Below, in pieces: positions 1-6,933 of a stretch of 9,442 nucleotides of DNA. Every line of letters begins with the position of its first letter. Position 1 is the first letter of the stretch. Source of the stretch: Methanofollis sp. (GTDB lineage: Archaea > Halobacteriota > Methanomicrobia > Methanomicrobiales > Methanofollaceae); the NCBI GenBank assembly GCA_028696365.1, contig JAQVHG010000070.1, forward strand, positions 1-9,442, written 5' to 3'. The translations under genes were made by a program, and so were the position numbers. Under the pieces are notes generated by a model that saw nothing but the letters and a program-made list of their open reading frames with translations, did no database searches and was not told the DNA's origin.

Positions 1-820
1 CATGGAGGGCTACTCCGACACCGAGACCTACGAGGAGGCCGAACTCGGCGAGGATGTGCTGGTGGCGCGCGACGTCATCAAACGCTATCTCTCAGTCGAC
101 CGCGGGATGGTCAAGGCCGTCGACGGTGTCACCTTTGAAGTGAAGGAGAAGGAAGTCTTTGGGATCATCGGGAAGAGTGGGGCCGGCAAGACCACACTCT
201 CGAGGATGATCGCAGGGATCATCGAACCGACCGGCGGCGAGATGAATGTGCGGATCGGTGACGGGTGGGTGGACATGACCAAACCGGGCATCGAGTTCCG
301 CGGTCGGGCTAAGGGCTATATCGGGCTTCTCCACCAGGAATACGACCTCTATCCCCACCGCACGGTTCTCGACAACCTCACCGACGCCATCGGGCTCGAG
401 TTCCCCAAGGAACTTGCGGTGAGAAAGGCGGTCATCACCCTGAAGATGGCCGGGTTCCCTGAGGAGAAGAGCAGGGAGATCCTGGACCGCAGGCCAAGCG
501 AACTCTCTGAGGGTGAGCGCCACCGCGTCGCCCTGGCGCAGGTGCTTATCAGAGAACCGAGGATCGTGATCCTGGACGAACCGACCGGGACGATGGACGC
601 GATCACCAAGGTCGACGTGAAGCACTCGATCATGCACGCCAGAGAAGAGATGGACGAGACCTTTATTGTGGTCTCTCATGACATGGACTTCGTGCACGAT
701 ATCTGCGACCGGATCGCCTTGATGCGGGGCGGCAAGATCATCGCCCTCGGCGAACCTGAAGAAGTGCTTGCCAGACTGACCGAGGAAGAACGCGAGATTA
801 TGGGCAAGCCAGAGGCCTGA
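1..820 (+). CDS. atwA: Methyl-coenzyme M reductase system component A2, C-terminal half (ABC ATPase), partial
   Basis: Component A2 is a soluble ATPase needed for ATP-dependent reductive activation of methyl-coenzyme M reductase. The 272 visible residues make one complete nucleotide-binding domain. Counting from the codon at position 2, they show Walker A GKSGAGKT (57-64), a Q-loop Gln at 112, an ABC signature in the variant form LSEGE (168-172), Walker B ending in LDEPT (191-195), and an H-loop His at 226. Full-length A2 has two such domains in about 530 residues, so the gene continues upstream; the ATG at position 2 is probably an internal Met. There is no transmembrane segment. The TGA stop lies 15 bases before mmp3. 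Identification rests on the domain plus the mmp3-mmp6-mmp5-mmp15-mmp17-mmp7 neighbourhood. A generic ABC transporter ATPase is the alternative, but the context makes it unlikely. Confidence 0.9.
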   Translation, partial: MEGYSDTETYEEAELGEDVLVARDVIKRYLSVDRGMVKAVDGVTFEVKEKEVFGIIGKSGAGKTTLSRMIAGIIEPTGGEMNVRIGDGWVDMTKPGIEFRGRAKGYIGLLHQEYDLYPHRTVLDNLTDAIGLEFPKELAVRKAVITLKMAGFPEEKSREILDRRPSELSEGERHRVALAQVLIREPRIVILDEPTGTMDAITKVDVKHSIMHAREEMDETFIVVSHDMDFVHDICDRIALMRGGKIIALGEPEEVLARLTEEEREIMGKPEA

Positions 821-826
821 AGGAGG
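821..826 (+). promoter_or_regulatory. Ribosome binding site of mmp3
   Basis: AGGAGG lies directly after the atwA stop codon and 9 bases before the ATG at 836. It fixes the mmp3 start. A second, closer GGAG (831-834) is too near the ATG to be the main site. Confidence 0.7.
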
Positions 827-835
827 GAGAGGAGT

Positions 836-2368
836 ATGCAGGTTCTGCTCGATGGCAGGCAGGTGGCGCTCCCTGACGGGGCAACCCTCGGCGACCTCCT
901 CCCTGACCATGATTGGGGCTTTGTCGTTGCAGTGATCAGGCCGGCGACCCGCGAGGCCGCGCGGACCGAGCATATCCGTGTGCTGACGACGGCCGGAGAG
1001 GTCGTGGTTGAGATCACCCCTCTCTATTCTGAATATTTCGACGACGGTACGGCCCTGCGCGAGGGCGGGCCTCGCTCCTTACGGTGGAGCGACCGCTACG
1101 CCGCGGCATTCGGACCGTTTGTCTCAGGCGTAAATCCGGACCGCGCCCCGCACCGCTACACCCGCGGGGATGTGGTCCTCGGGTGTGCAGGCTACGACCC
1201 GGCAAAGTCGCTTCTCCTCTTCTGTCGTGCCGATCATAGGGCTGACTTCGGCGCCGGCACCGACGGCGGGGTGATCGGCCAGGTCGTCTCAGGCCGCGGG
1301 GTCATCGACCGCTGGACTCAGGGCGCCGAGATCACCGGGATCGAGCGGGTCATCTCGTGGGCCGACCGCACGACTTCTTTTGTGACCATCGACCCGGCAA
1401 CACCTCTCGAAGATGGGGCCGAGGTCGTCACCAGGGTCGAGATCGATGCTGAAGGATTTGCTGACGGACGGTCTGACACCACGACCGCAAAAAGCGTCGA
1501 GCATCTCCTCCTCTCCCTTGAGGAGGGGTCGTTTGTCGTCGGGCGGGCGGCGAGCACCCATATCAGGGACGAGACGATGGCCCCGATGGATGTCCCGATG
1601 GACCGCAAGAAGCCGCGGCACGAGGGTGCGGTCACGGTGCGGACCGCGGGGGGGTCCCGCGGTGCGGTCTATATCTACCGTGAGGAGATCCCAAGCCACC
1701 CGGCCCACACTCTTGTCGGCCAGGTCGTCCACGGGATCGAACTGGTCAAACTGGCAGGGAAGGGACAGCGCTTTGCGGTTTCGGTCGACCCGCCGCGTTT
1801 CGACCTGGTGGGGCTCTCCCTTGCCGACGCCATGGCGGTCGCAGAGGAGCGCGGGATCGCGGTCAGCCTGGACGGCAAGGGCGACAACCTGGTGGTCGTG
1901 GGGCAGGAACCGGGGACCACCCTCGAGGCCCTGGCTGCGGGGGCGGTGACCCTCTCGGTCATGCCAGCAGAGGCAGTCGTCTCCATCACCCTCGACGATA
2001 TTGCTGCTCCCATGACCTGCGACATCTTCAGGCGTGCCACTGGGTTGAAGACGCATGCCGTCGGATCGATGCCGGTGCTCTTCATTTTCGAGGACGTCGT
2101 CCTCTTCAAGCCCAAGATCAAAAAGAAGATCAACATCATCCCCGAGAATACGCCACATGACATCGTGCCCGCGGGTCTGCTGGCAATGACCAACGAGTCG
2201 CGCCGTGGTGTGGGGATGGTCGGTGTGCGGGCGAGTGACAACTCTGAGTTTGGGCCGACCTCAGAACCCTTTGGGGGCACGAACATCATCGGACAGGTGC
2301 TCGACATGGAGAAACTGGCGGCGTTCCGTGAGGGAGAGAAGGTCTATATCAAGGAGGTGCGGAAATAA
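836..2368 (+). CDS. mmp3: Methanogenesis marker protein 3 (UPF0288, cyclophilin-like)
   Basis: The 510-residue product matches methanogenesis marker 3, a family of about this length described as a predicted cyclophilin-type protein. Mmp3 has been reported as a component of the MCR activation assembly with A2, Mmp7, Mmp17 and McrC (from memory). The N-terminal 35 residues look like a small beta-grasp fold, which is my inference. Two stretches recall cyclophilins: residues 265-307, with the HTLVGQVVHGIELVKLA segment, and residues 457-500, with GMVGVRASDNS and GGTNIIGQVLDMEKL. Whether it has isomerase activity is unknown. The ATG at 836 follows a strong AGGAGG. The TAA stop shares one base with the mmp6 start (TAATG), which suggests coupled translation. 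No signal peptide or membrane segment is visible. Confidence 0.93.
   Translation: MQVLLDGRQVALPDGATLGDLLPDHDWGFVVAVIRPATREAARTEHIRVLTTAGEVVVEITPLYSEYFDDGTALREGGPRSLRWSDRYAAAFGPFVSGVNPDRAPHRYTRGDVVLGCAGYDPAKSLLLFCRADHRADFGAGTDGGVIGQVVSGRGVIDRWTQGAEITGIERVISWADRTTSFVTIDPATPLEDGAEVVTRVEIDAEGFADGRSDTTTAKSVEHLLLSLEEGSFVVGRAASTHIRDETMAPMDVPMDRKKPRHEGAVTVRTAGGSRGAVYIYREEIPSHPAHTLVGQVVHGIELVKLAGKGQRFAVSVDPPRFDLVGLSLADAMAVAEERGIAVSLDGKGDNLVVVGQEPGTTLEALAAGAVTLSVMPAEAVVSITLDDIAAPMTCDIFRRATGLKTHAVGSMPVLFIFEDVVLFKPKIKKKINIIPENTPHDIVPAGLLAMTNESRRGVGMVGVRASDNSEFGPTSEPFGGTNIIGQVLDMEKLAAFREGEKVYIKEVRK
2351..2359 (+). promoter_or_regulatory. Ribosome binding site of mmp6
   Basis: AAGGAGGTG is a near-perfect complement of the 16S rRNA 3' end. 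It lies inside the end of mmp3, 8 bases before the ATG at 2368, and supports that start and independent ribosome loading on mmp6. Confidence 0.8.
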
Positions 2369-2838
2369 TGGCTGAGTACATTCCCAATTATCAGGGAACG
2401 GTCACGAAGTACGTCTTTGTCGAGTCGCCCCTCCTCACCCCTAAGGATCTGGCGGTGAAGGCCTACGAGATCTCTGCCGGGGTCATGATCAAGGAGACCT
2501 GTTTTGGTCTCCAGGTGACCGGGACCCCTGAGGAGGTCGAACCCCTCATCGAGGCGATCAGGGAGTTTGACCCGACGCATATTTTCATCAAGGACCGGGG
2601 GTTCCCGCCTGGCGACGAGCGCCGGTGCCGGGCCAACCTGGGCGGGGCACGGCCTGGGTATCTCGGGCACGAGTTCGAGATGCAACGGGTCAGATATATC
2701 TCGCATGGACTTGGGCGCGTGGCCGGGATGGACGATACAGAGATGCATGCGGCCGCAGCCAGACGGCCAGAAGAAGAGCGGGCACGCCCGCTCGACCCGA
2801 GGAGACTGAAGAAATTGATCGAAGCAGAGGAGCCCTAA
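2368..2838 (+). CDS. mmp6: Methanogenesis marker protein 6
   Basis: The 156-residue product is recognisable as methanogenesis marker 6, a small cytoplasmic protein found in methanogens and of unknown biochemical role. The most telling segment is KDRGFPPGDERRCRA (75-89), followed by a Gly-rich stretch to about residue 100. Cysteines are at 45 and 87 only. The C-terminal 35 residues are rich in Glu and Arg and look helical or disordered; this tail may account for the product being somewhat longer than I remember for the family. The start overlaps the mmp3 stop by one base and has an excellent ribosome binding site. Its place between mmp3 and mmp5 implies a role in MCR activation or maturation; that is inference from context. 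Confidence 0.9.
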   Translation: MAEYIPNYQGTVTKYVFVESPLLTPKDLAVKAYEISAGVMIKETCFGLQVTGTPEEVEPLIEAIREFDPTHIFIKDRGFPPGDERRCRANLGGARPGYLGHEFEMQRVRYISHGLGRVAGMDDTEMHAAAARRPEEERARPLDPRRLKKLIEAEEP

Positions 2839-2840
2839 GA

Positions 2841-3293
2841 ATGGTGAAGGTGTTTATCTATCCGGCGACAAGCCTCATCCTCTCTGACATGGTCGCCAGG
2901 TTCGGGCACGAGCCTTTAGGATCGGCGATCGGCATACGTGAACGCATCCAGACGCCAGGGATCGAGAGTCCCCCGCTCCAGATCACCCCTGAAGAACCGA
3001 AGAAGGGGCTGAAATGGGCGGCGGTCGAGGTGCCCTCAGGGGTCCGAGGTCGGATGGCGGTGTATGGTCCTCTCATCGAGGAGGCCGAGGCGGCGATCAT
3101 CATCCGAGATCCCGACTATGCCTTTGGGTGCATGGGATGCGCCAGGACGAACGAGTTGATCCAGTTCCATCTCAGGCACAAAGAGATCCCGCTCCTTGAT
3201 CTGGCCTACCCGACGAGCGACGAGGAAGGCGTCGGGTTTGTCGCGGCGATCAAAGAGTTTCTGACCGGGCTGAAGACGGAGGGGTCGGCGTGA
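2841..3293 (+). CDS. mmp5: Methanogenesis marker protein 5
   Basis: The 150-residue product matches methanogenesis marker 5. Its hallmark is RDPDYAFGCMGCART (89-103), containing a CxxC pair (97 and 100) that could bind metal or be redox active; no function is established to my knowledge. I chose the ATG at 2841 because it lies two bases after the mmp6 stop, has GAGGAG 8 bases upstream, and begins a conserved-looking MVKVFIYPATSL N-terminus. The same frame is open further upstream, but that part overlaps mmp6 and is not coding. The TGA stop overlaps the mmp15 GTG start by four bases, so mmp15 translation is probably coupled. No membrane segment is visible. Confidence 0.9.
   Translation: MVKVFIYPATSLILSDMVARFGHEPLGSAIGIRERIQTPGIESPPLQITPEEPKKGLKWAAVEVPSGVRGRMAVYGPLIEEAEAAIIIRDPDYAFGCMGCARTNELIQFHLRHKEIPLLDLAYPTSDEEGVGFVAAIKEFLTGLKTEGSA
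3278..3284 (+). promoter_or_regulatory. Ribosome binding site of mmp15
   Basis: GGAGGGG lies inside the end of mmp5, 5 bases before the GTG at 3290. It decides the choice of a non-ATG start for mmp15. Confidence 0.7.
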
Positions 3294-4528
3294 CTGAGAA
3301 GGTGCGGATTGCGCAACTCTCCTGCGGCCCCGAGTATTCGGGGGTCCAGAAGGAGATCTATGATGCCGCCGCGATGGTGGACGCCGAGGTCTTCTTCCCC
3401 GACATCGCCCTTGCCGACGTGCAACAGGGTTTCTCAGAGTTCGGGCTCGACGTGAGAAGTCCTGACCTCAAACTCGCAATCGCCAGGGCAAAGGCCCTGG
3501 TCGAGGGACGGATCGATGCCGACGCCGTCTTCATCGCCACCTGCTTCAGGTGTGCGGAGGCGGCGATCGTCAGGAACGAACTGCGCCGGTATATCCACGA
3601 AAACTCGACTCTTCCGGTGGTCTCGTATTCCTTTACCGAACGGACCACCTCGGGCACCCTCCTCACCAGGATGGAGGCCCTCACCACCATTGCACGGCGA
3701 CGTGCCCTACTCGCCCGTGAGGAACAGGAGGGGATCACCATGGGGATCGACTCAGGTTCCTCGACCACCAAGGCGGTGATAATGAAGGACAACGAGATCG
3801 TCGGGACCGGGTGGCTCCCGACCACTGAGGTGCTGAAGAGCGCCGATGGGGTCGTCGAACTTGCCCTCCAGGAGGCGGGGCTCAGGTTCGAGGATATCGA
3901 GGCCATCGGCACGACGGGGTATGGGCGCTATCTTATCGGGAAGAAGTATAATGCCCAGCTTGTCCAGGAAGAACTGACCGTCAACTCCAAAGGAGCGGTT
4001 TACCTCGCCGACCGGCAGCACGGGTCGGCGACGGTCATCGATATCGGCGGGATGGACAACAAGGCCATCACGGTCCAGGACGGGATCCCGGGCACCTTTA
4101 CGATGGGCGGGATCTGCGCCGGGGCGTCGGGGCGGTTCCTGGAGATGACCGCAAAACGGCTCGGGGTCGACATCACCGAACTCGGTCCTCTCGCGATGAA
4201 GGGGATGGAGGACACGGTCCCGATGAACTCGTACTGTATCGTCTTTGGGACGCAGAGCCTGGTCAACGCCCTTGCCGAGGGGAGCAGCCGTGAAGACGTC
4301 GCCGCAGCGGCCTGCCATTCGGTGGCCGAGCAGGTCTTTGAGCAGCAGCTCCAGGAGGTGGACATCAAGGAGCCGGTGATCATGGTCGGGGGCACCTCGC
4401 TCATCCAGGGATTGGTCCGTGCGATGGGCGAACTCCTCCAGACCGAGATCGTCGTCCCGCCGTATTCCCAGTATATCGGATCGGTCGGGAGTGCGCTCCT
4501 GGCGTCTGGATTTATCAGGGGAGAGTAG
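3290..4528 (+). CDS. mmp15: Methanogenesis marker protein 15 (BadF/HgdC-type ATPase activator)
   Basis: The 412-residue product matches methanogenesis marker 15. Residues 150-410 are an ASKHA-fold ATPase like the activators of 2-hydroxyacyl-CoA dehydratase and benzoyl-CoA reductase: MGIDSGSSTTKA (151-162), TTGYGR (208-213), DIGGMDNKA (251-259), a VGG phosphate loop (366-368) and a C-terminal IGSVGSALLASG. Those homodimeric activators hold one [4Fe-4S] cluster between subunits and use ATP to eject low-potential electrons. The two ligand positions appear kept here as Cys276 (GGICAGASGRF) and Cys316 (NSYCIVFG). Residues 1-145 are an extra N-terminal domain with Cys12 and CFRC (85-88), resembling dehydratase-side proteins. 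The start is GTG and overlaps mmp5 by four bases. The stop is TAG and abuts mmp17 in frame. I infer a role as electron or energy coupler for MCR activation or cofactor maturation. Confidence 0.92.
   Translation: MTEKVRIAQLSCGPEYSGVQKEIYDAAAMVDAEVFFPDIALADVQQGFSEFGLDVRSPDLKLAIARAKALVEGRIDADAVFIATCFRCAEAAIVRNELRRYIHENSTLPVVSYSFTERTTSGTLLTRMEALTTIARRRALLAREEQEGITMGIDSGSSTTKAVIMKDNEIVGTGWLPTTEVLKSADGVVELALQEAGLRFEDIEAIGTTGYGRYLIGKKYNAQLVQEELTVNSKGAVYLADRQHGSATVIDIGGMDNKAITVQDGIPGTFTMGGICAGASGRFLEMTAKRLGVDITELGPLAMKGMEDTVPMNSYCIVFGTQSLVNALAEGSSREDVAAAACHSVAEQVFEQQLQEVDIKEPVIMVGGTSLIQGLVRAMGELLQTEIVVPPYSQYIGSVGSALLASGFIRGE
4517..4523 (+). promoter_or_regulatory. Ribosome binding site of mmp17
   Basis: AGGGGAG lies inside the end of mmp15, 5 bases before the ATG at 4529. 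It gives mmp17 its own initiation signal despite the zero-base gap between the two genes. Confidence 0.65.
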
Positions 4529-5116
4529 ATGGCAATCGAGTACTTCGTGGTCGAGTCTCCAGAGGAGAGGGGGAAGCAGACCTACGAGGAGGTCGCCAAC
4601 GACGTCCTCCTCGACCTTGACTTGGTCAGGATCGTGCAGAAGATCCATATTTTCGTCGACCCCGGGGTGCCGCTCTTCGTGGCGGTGGGAACCACCCATC
4701 CGATCGGGAGTCTGATCCGAGTCCGTGACGCCGCCGATGTAAACGTGGACGAGGAAGGCCGGGCAATCCTATCGATCGGGGACGAGGGGTATCTTGCCCC
4801 GATGCTCAAGGTCCTCTGGGAGCGCTACGGCAAGGAGCATGTCGACCAGCCTGACCGGTTCTCGGTGCTGGTCTCTGTGCCCGCAGGGGAGGATCCGCGC
4901 GGGATCGAGGAGATCGTCATCGCCGATCCAGAGGAAGGGCTGTATAAGGACCTGGTCTATGCCCTCCAGATCATCGCCCCCGAGGGTTTCAAGGTCCGCC
5001 GGCAGTACCACAAAGAGGGGGTCTTTTATTATGTGGCAAGCGAGGACACCCTCCCTGAAGAGGTGGTCGAGACGGTTGTCGCCGAGCAGTTGAAGAAGAT
5101 CGGGGTGGTGCTATGA
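4529..5116 (+). CDS. mmp17: Methanogenesis marker protein 17
   Basis: The 195-residue product matches methanogenesis marker 17, a small cytoplasmic protein reported as part of the MCR activation complex (from memory). It starts MAIEYFVVESPEERG and has a central DPGVPLFVAVGTTHPIGS segment (44-61). It contains no cysteine at all, so it cannot itself be a cysteine-ligated cluster carrier and is more likely a structural subunit; that is inference. The ATG follows the mmp15 TAG with no base between and in the same frame. The TGA stop overlaps the mmp7 ATG as ATGA, indicating translational coupling. No signal peptide or membrane segment is visible. Confidence 0.9.
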   Translation: MAIEYFVVESPEERGKQTYEEVANDVLLDLDLVRIVQKIHIFVDPGVPLFVAVGTTHPIGSLIRVRDAADVNVDEEGRAILSIGDEGYLAPMLKVLWERYGKEHVDQPDRFSVLVSVPAGEDPRGIEEIVIADPEEGLYKDLVYALQIIAPEGFKVRRQYHKEGVFYYVASEDTLPEEVVETVVAEQLKKIGVVL

Positions 5117-6051
5117 TCTTTGTCCCGATCACCTACAAGGGCGGGGTCTACCGCCATGACCAGGTCGTCGACCTCATCGAAGACTTGGGCGGATATATCG
5201 TCCAAAAACACATGATCGCCCAGGAAGTCGTCCTCCAGTGCCTGGTCCCGCGAGAGGACGTCGACCTGATCAGGGAGGTGGGCAAACCCCTCGGCGGCGA
5301 GGTGACCGTCGCTCCGCTGGTGGGCACTGAGATCGCTGTCGTCTCGCCGAGCCTTGAGATCCATCACCTTCCCCATGTCTCCTGCGACGTGGCCGAGTAT
5401 CTCCGCCGGGCTGGGGCGAAGACCAATATGGTCGGGCTGGCGCGAGGGTTCGGGAAGCGGATCGCAAACCTCAACACCGAGGAGCGGGACGTGATCAATG
5501 AGCACGATCTTGCGGTCTATGTGCTCGGGTCCTTTGAGGCCTGTATCAAGGAGAAGTTCCCGGCCCTGCGTAAGGGGATTAAGGTCCCGATCGTCGTGAC
5601 CGGCGCTCCTGAGGCGGAGAGGCTGAAGGCGGTCGTCGCTCCACCGGTGGAAGGATATGTCGGGGATCTAGGGCGGTGCATGCACCGGACCAAGAAGCCT
5701 GAAGAGCTGGCGACCCTCGACGAGATGGTCGAGGAAGTCTCAAGGGCGCTCGACGAGCGGCGCGAGGCGATCGCAAAGGACCCGCTCTCGGTCTCGCCGG
5801 CGAGGCTGATGGACGTGATCATGGAGAAGGTGCCTGAGATCCATATTGTCACGCACCCGACGCCGGTCACGGTCCAGATCGCGGGGTTACGGGTAAAACT
5901 CCCGTACGAAAAATATGCAGAGTCACTCCAGGAGATTGAGATTGAGGAGGGTGTCACCGTCGGGGACGTCGCTGAGGTGTTCCCGTCACGGATGCGCAAC
6001 TACATATGGGTCAGGATTAAACCCTTCTCAGAAACCAATCTCATGGTGTGA
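5113..6051 (+). CDS. mmp7: Methanogenesis marker protein 7
   Basis: The 312-residue product matches methanogenesis marker 7 in sequence and length (about 300-310 residues). Mmp7 has been co-purified with McrC, A2, Mmp3 and Mmp17 in the complex that activates MCR, a complex reported to carry nitrogenase-like iron-sulfur clusters (from memory). Four cysteines are present at 43, 91, 144 and 189, lying in LQCLVP, HVSCDVAEY, FEACIKEKFP and GRCMHRTKKPEE; any of them could be cluster ligands, but I cannot assign them. The ATG overlaps the mmp17 stop by four bases, with GGGGTGG 5 bases upstream. The TGA stop lies two bases before the next open frame. This is the last recognisable marker gene of the operon here. 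Confidence 0.92.
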   Translation: MIFVPITYKGGVYRHDQVVDLIEDLGGYIVQKHMIAQEVVLQCLVPREDVDLIREVGKPLGGEVTVAPLVGTEIAVVSPSLEIHHLPHVSCDVAEYLRRAGAKTNMVGLARGFGKRIANLNTEERDVINEHDLAVYVLGSFEACIKEKFPALRKGIKVPIVVTGAPEAERLKAVVAPPVEGYVGDLGRCMHRTKKPEELATLDEMVEEVSRALDERREAIAKDPLSVSPARLMDVIMEKVPEIHIVTHPTPVTVQIAGLRVKLPYEKYAESLQEIEIEEGVTVGDVAEVFPSRMRNYIWVRIKPFSETNLMV

Positions 6052-6053
6052 CG

Positions 6054-6521
6054 ATGGATTACGAAGAGAAACTCGCCGCCATCCTCGAGGAAGGCACCGA
6101 TAAGACTGCATCACGCTGGCTTTCTGAGATTGAAGGGGAGTTCGGTAGGGCGCCCCTGATCCTGAAACGGATGGGGTAGCGGCCTGAAGTGCTCCTCTCT
6201 CATCTGCTGTATAAGAACTCGGTTTTTGAGACCAGCCATCTGGACCCAAAGTGTATCGAGTTGATCAGTCTTGCCGTCGGCGCCGCCCTTAAGTGCCGTC
6301 ACTGTGTGGAGTATCACATTCATTCGGCTATGGCAAAGGGTGCGACCCGCGACGAGGTCCTTGAGGCGATCCTCATCGCCGGCCTTGCGTCCAATGCCTC
6401 GGTTCTTGCCGATGCCTACCGGGTGATGGACGAGGGTGAGGCGTCGTCTGAGGTCTGTCTTTCCTGTGATCTGCAGGGGTCGAATGGAGACCCTGAGGCA
6501 GAGCACCCCAGACAGGATTAA
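6054..6521 (+). CDS. Carboxymuconolactone decarboxylase/AhpD-like protein, interrupted by an in-frame TAG at codon 42
   Basis: From the ATG at 6054 the frame reads 41 residues, meets TAG at 6177-6179, then continues open for 113 residues to a TAA. Both parts look like one protein: the first has MDYEEKLAAILEEG and the second the CMD/AhpD core RPEVLLSHLLYK...ELISLAVGAALKCRHCVEYH. The CxxCxxxH site (CRHCVEYH) and the following GATRDEVLEAILIAGLASNASV helix are intact. AhpD-like proteins use this CxxC pair for thiol-disulfide chemistry; the substrate here is unknown. The gene follows mmp7 after two bases and has no strong ribosome binding site of its own, so it is probably read as the operon's last gene. 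It could be a pseudogene, a base-call error, an amber readthrough gene, or a shorter protein started at GTG 6189 (110 residues, most of the domain). Family 0.9, gene status uncertain. Confidence 0.75.
6177..6179 (+). other. In-frame amber (TAG) codon inside the CMD/AhpD-like gene
   Basis: The codon lies between ...LKRMG and RPEVLLSHLL, with homologous-looking protein sequence on both sides and no shift of frame. No pyrrolysine tRNA, pylS or pylBCD gene is visible in this window, so reassignment cannot be judged locally. Confidence 0.9.
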
Positions 6522-6541
6522 ATCATCTTCTCTTCTTTTGA
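6522..6541 (+). terminator. Possible T-rich archaeal terminator after the mmp operon
   Basis: The first 20 bases after the TAA at 6519-6521 form a pyrimidine run, TCATCTTCTCTTCTTTTG, in an otherwise GC-rich region. Archaeal transcription often ends in T-rich stretches without a hairpin. This is weak evidence but well placed. Confidence 0.35.
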
Positions 6542-6718
6542 GGGTATTATCTCGTTTCTGACTGAATCGGCCATGTGTTCCTGAGTGTGGCGTTGTCCTG
6601 GCTTTGTAGAATTTCTCTTGATAATTCTCTCTGGCGAGAACGGGCCTTCAAAGATTTCCAATCTTCTTGACTCCTTCAGGTCGAGGCTGGCAGCGCCATC
6701 TTCATGTTCGTCTATTCT

Positions 6719-6736
6719 GGCTCTGTAGAAACCCTC
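6719..6736. repeat. Left inverted-repeat-like end (GGCTCTGTAGAAACCCTC)
   Basis: It aligns with the reverse complement of 6934-6950 (GGCCTGTAGAAACTCTC) with one gap and one mismatch, as expected for the terminal inverted repeats of a small mobile element of about 230 bases. Confidence 0.5.
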
Positions 6737-6785
6737 ACCTTTTGTGTGGGGGAGACGTGTGTCCACCGCCTTCCTACCCCTTTGG

Positions 6786-6804
6786 CCGGGGGCGCTGCCC
6801 CCGG
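6786..6804. repeat. GC-rich perfect hairpin within copy A
   Basis: CCGGGGGC and GCCCCCGG form an 8-base perfect stem around a 3-base loop. No T-run follows, so it is not a classical intrinsic terminator. It is more likely part of the structured repeat, since copy B carries a similar hairpin at its right side. Confidence 0.6.
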
Positions 6805-6933
6805 ACCCCTGGGATCACGATAGGGTCGGGAAGGTAGAATCGATGACCATAAAGAGAGTGCTGCCGTCCACGACCTATCGTGTGGCGGGATGCTCGGTGG
6901 GGGTGGCACGCCCCACGCAGAGATAACAGTTCA

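Noticed and set aside
92..973. Long minus-strand open frame (293 residues) across atwA and mmp3, and similar ones at 1289-2158 and 3752-4699
   Set aside because: They lie antisense to recognised genes in GC-rich DNA, where stop codons are rare in shadow frames. Their translations are rich in Arg, Asp, His and Pro and show no family motif.
6518..6766. Minus-strand open frame of 82 residues in repeat copy A, with weak similarity to a minus-strand frame at 7569-7835 (IKRNSTKP and IKRTSTEP)
   Set aside because: The similarity is explained by the shared nucleotide repeat. The frames differ in length and extend into unrelated sequence, so no coding claim is justified.
6786..6804. Intrinsic terminator
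   Set aside because: The GC-rich hairpin has no following T-run and is more than 250 bases past the nearest gene end. It fits better as part of the repeat.
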